The position numbers and the translations under genes were made by a program. A DNA stretch of 7,811 bases from assembly GCA_937926755.1 (NCBI GenBank), contig CALBBA010000095.1, forward strand, positions 1 to 7,811, written 5' to 3'. Positions 6,622-7,811 of this stretch are shown piece by piece. The notes beneath the pieces were generated by a model. It was not told where the DNA came from. It saw nothing but the letters and a program-made list of their open reading frames with translations, and did not search any database. The DNA comes from an uncultured Collinsella sp. (GTDB taxonomy: Bacteria > Actinomycetota > Coriobacteriia > Coriobacteriales > Coriobacteriaceae). Every line of letters begins with the position of its first letter. Position 1 is the stretch's first letter.

Positions 6622-6650
6622 TTGCACTTTAGCGTGCGACAGCGGATAAT
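6622..6650 (+). promoter_or_regulatory. Candidate promoter of the DAHP synthase gene
   Basis: TTGCAC (6622-6627) and GATAAT (6645-6650, 5/6 to the -10 consensus) are separated by exactly 17 bases. Transcription would begin near 6657, giving a leader of about 50 bases. The -35 box keeps only the TTG core. A second -10-like TATGAT at 6445-6450, inside the inverted-repeat element, has no convincing -35. Confidence 0.5.
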
Positions 6651-6706
6651 GCCGAGCATTCGAGAATTCGCCAATTGTTGCCGTTAATTGATAAAGGAGG
6701 CCCCAT

Positions 6707-7738
6707 ATGGCCATGGAATTCAAGCGCAGGTTGCCGATCCCCATGGAGATCCGCGAGGAAATGCCGCTTTCCGCCGAGCTTACCGCCAAAAAGCAGGCAT
6801 TCGACGCCGAGGTCGCCAAGGTCTTTACCGGCGAGGACGCACGCAAGGTGCTCATCATCGGCCCGTGCTCTGCCGACCGCGAGGACTCAGTGCTTGAGTA
6901 CATGAACCGACTGGCCAAGGTCGCCGAAGAGGTCAAAGACAAACTCATCATCATTCCGCGCGTCTACACCAACAAGCCGCGCACCAAGGGCACTGGCTAC
7001 AAAGGCCTGCTGCACAACCCCGACCCCGAGGCGCCCGATGACCTGCTCGAAGGCGTCAAGGCCATCCGCCACATGCACCTGCGCGTCATCGAGGAGACCG
7101 GTTTCTTTACCGCCGACGAGATGCTCTACCCGTCCAACTACCAGTACCTCGTCGACCTGCTGAGCTACGTTGCCGTGGGCGCGCGCTCGGTCGAAAACCA
7201 GGAGCATCGCCTGGTGTCGAGCGGCATTTCGGTGCCCGTCGGCATGAAAAACCCCACCGCCGGTTCCACCACCGTCATGCTTAACTCCATCTACGCCGCC
7301 CAGGCACATCAAAGCTTCATCTTCCGCAACTGGGAGGTTGAGTGCGACGGCAACCCGCTCGCACACGCCGTTATGCGTGGCTACATCGGTCTCGACGGTC
7401 GTACCTACCCCAATTACCACTACGAACACCTGGAGCGCCTGGCCGAGCGCTATACCGAGCATGCCGGCTACGCCAACCCGGCGGCGGTCATCGACTGCAA
7501 CCACGACAACTCGGGCAAGCGCCCACTGGAGCAGTATCGTATTTGCAAGGAGGTGCTCGACAGCTGCCGCCGCAACGAGTCCATCTCCAAGCTGGTCAAG
7601 GGCTTTATGATCGAGTCCTACCTGGAGGATGGCAACCAGCCGGTCGACGGCGGCGTCTTTGGCAAGTCGATCACCGACCCGTGCCTGGGCTGGGAAAAGA
7701 CCGACTATCTGATCCACGAGATCGCGGAGCGTGTTTAG
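6707..7738 (+). CDS. aroF: Class I 3-deoxy-D-arabino-heptulosonate 7-phosphate (DAHP) synthase
   Basis: This cytosolic enzyme condenses phosphoenolpyruvate and erythrose 4-phosphate into DAHP, the committed step of the shikimate route to Phe, Tyr and Trp. Its 343 residues match the AroF/G/H type (about 350). Visible landmarks are IIGPCS (50-55), RVYTNKPRT, GARSVENQEHR, PVGMKNPTAGS, DCNHDNSGK, MIESYLEDGNQ and GKSITDPCLGWE. The four metal ligands known from E. coli AroG are all there: Cys54, His266, Glu303 and Asp324. The position aligned with AroG Pro150, a Phe-feedback residue, is Tyr145 here, whereas AroG Ser180 is kept, so inhibitor specificity cannot be read off. The start is ATG at 6707, six bases after AAAGGAGG (6693-6700); Met3 is a less well spaced alternative. 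It seems to be transcribed alone, with a candidate promoter at 6622-6650 and a hairpin at its stop codon. The symbol denotes the AroF/G/H family, not a proven orthologue of E. coli AroF. Confidence 0.96.
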   Translation: MAMEFKRRLPIPMEIREEMPLSAELTAKKQAFDAEVAKVFTGEDARKVLIIGPCSADREDSVLEYMNRLAKVAEEVKDKLIIIPRVYTNKPRTKGTGYKGLLHNPDPEAPDDLLEGVKAIRHMHLRVIEETGFFTADEMLYPSNYQYLVDLLSYVAVGARSVENQEHRLVSSGISVPVGMKNPTAGSTTVMLNSIYAAQAHQSFIFRNWEVECDGNPLAHAVMRGYIGLDGRTYPNYHYEHLERLAERYTEHAGYANPAAVIDCNHDNSGKRPLEQYRICKEVLDSCRRNESISKLVKGFMIESYLEDGNQPVDGGVFGKSITDPCLGWEKTDYLIHEIAERV

Positions 7739-7765
7739 TTACGCGGGTTTACCAACCCGCGTAAC
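7738..7765 (+). terminator. Perfect hairpin overlapping the DAHP synthase stop codon; tail-less terminator candidate
   Basis: GTTACGCGGGTT (7738-7749) pairs perfectly with AACCCGCGTAAC (7754-7765) across a TACC loop. The first base of the stem is the last base of the TAG stop. No T-run follows on the plus strand, and only a short A/T stretch follows on the minus strand, so classical intrinsic termination is not assured. It may act as a terminator, a 3'-end stabiliser or a bidirectional barrier. Confidence 0.55.
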
Positions 7766-7811
7766 GGCTCGACGCTGCGCGCCGCCCAGAGCGACAATTT
7801 GTCATTCAAAA

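Larger units (their letters stand above)
6138..6706. other. 569-bp non-coding gap between the exporter operon and the DAHP synthase gene
   Basis: It holds, in order, an intrinsic terminator (6169-6204), a short spacer, the 240-bp inverted-repeat element (6259-6498), and about 200 bp leading to the DAHP synthase gene with a candidate promoter at 6622-6650. No protein-coding gene with a ribosome binding site is evident on either strand. No T-box motif or aromatic-rich leader peptide is visible ahead of the biosynthetic gene. A 10-bp direct repeat, CCCCTTCCGG, occurs at 6249-6258 (abutting the element) and 6546-6555. Confidence 0.7.

Noticed and set aside
6294..6674. A 126-codon minus-strand open frame through the inverted-repeat element and toward the DAHP synthase promoter.
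   Set aside because: No ribosome binding site, no recognisable family, and half of it lies over the promoter region; it is better explained as an open frame created by the repeat.
6499..6706. T-box or leader-peptide attenuator ahead of the aromatic biosynthesis gene.
   Set aside because: No T-box consensus, no short frame rich in Phe, Tyr or Trp codons, and no terminator hairpin with a T-run was found.
6705..6722. NdeI, NcoI and EcoRI recognition sequences packed around the DAHP synthase start, resembling a cloning linker.
   Set aside because: The sequence continues naturally from a native ribosome binding site into a conserved enzyme N-terminus; three common hexamers can coincide, and no other vector sequence is visible.

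Overview
The window reads as chromosomal DNA from a high-GC anaerobic actinobacterium, most likely a gut Coriobacteriia member such as Collinsella. That assignment is an inference from the GC-rich third codon positions, the strong AAGGAGG-type ribosome binding sites, the GTG starts and the gene content; no rRNA or other marker is present to settle it.

Layout. (1) Positions 1-1220, minus strand: a short-chain dehydrogenase/reductase followed, 108 bp downstream, by the first 120 codons of a 2-keto-3-deoxygluconate (KDG) permease that runs off the window. Together they look like part of a sugar-acid (uronate/gluconate-type) uptake and oxidation operon. (2) Positions 1221-1468: a 248-bp divergent control region with several operator-like inverted repeats, one of which encloses the start codon of the next gene. 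(3) Positions 1469-6137, plus strand: a three-gene operon with overlapping ends: a MarR-family regulator and two ABC exporter half-transporters. The nucleotide-binding motifs of the two halves are complementary: the first has Asp and Gln where the catalytic Glu and switch His should be, and the second has those residues but a changed signature motif. This is the pattern of heterodimeric exporters with one degenerate and one active ATP site (BmrCD, LmrCD, TM287/288). The first half also has an insertion of about 200 residues, predicted extracellular, between its first two membrane helices. A strong intrinsic terminator follows at 6169-6204. (4) Positions 6205-6706: a non-coding gap containing a 240-bp AT-richer element bounded by 36-bp inverted repeats that match at 35 of 36 positions, resembling a MITE. 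A plausible promoter for the next gene follows it. (5) Positions 6707-7738: a complete class I DAHP synthase, the first enzyme of the shikimate pathway, whose stop codon begins a perfect 12-bp hairpin. Positions 7766-7811 show nothing recognisable.

How the genes fit together: there are three independent units, sugar-acid catabolism, regulated drug or toxicant export, and aromatic amino-acid biosynthesis. I see no sign of a defence system, prophage or CRISPR array. The least explained items are the inverted-repeat element at 6259-6498, the Met-rich extracellular insertion of the first exporter half, and the start-codon hairpin of the MarR gene.
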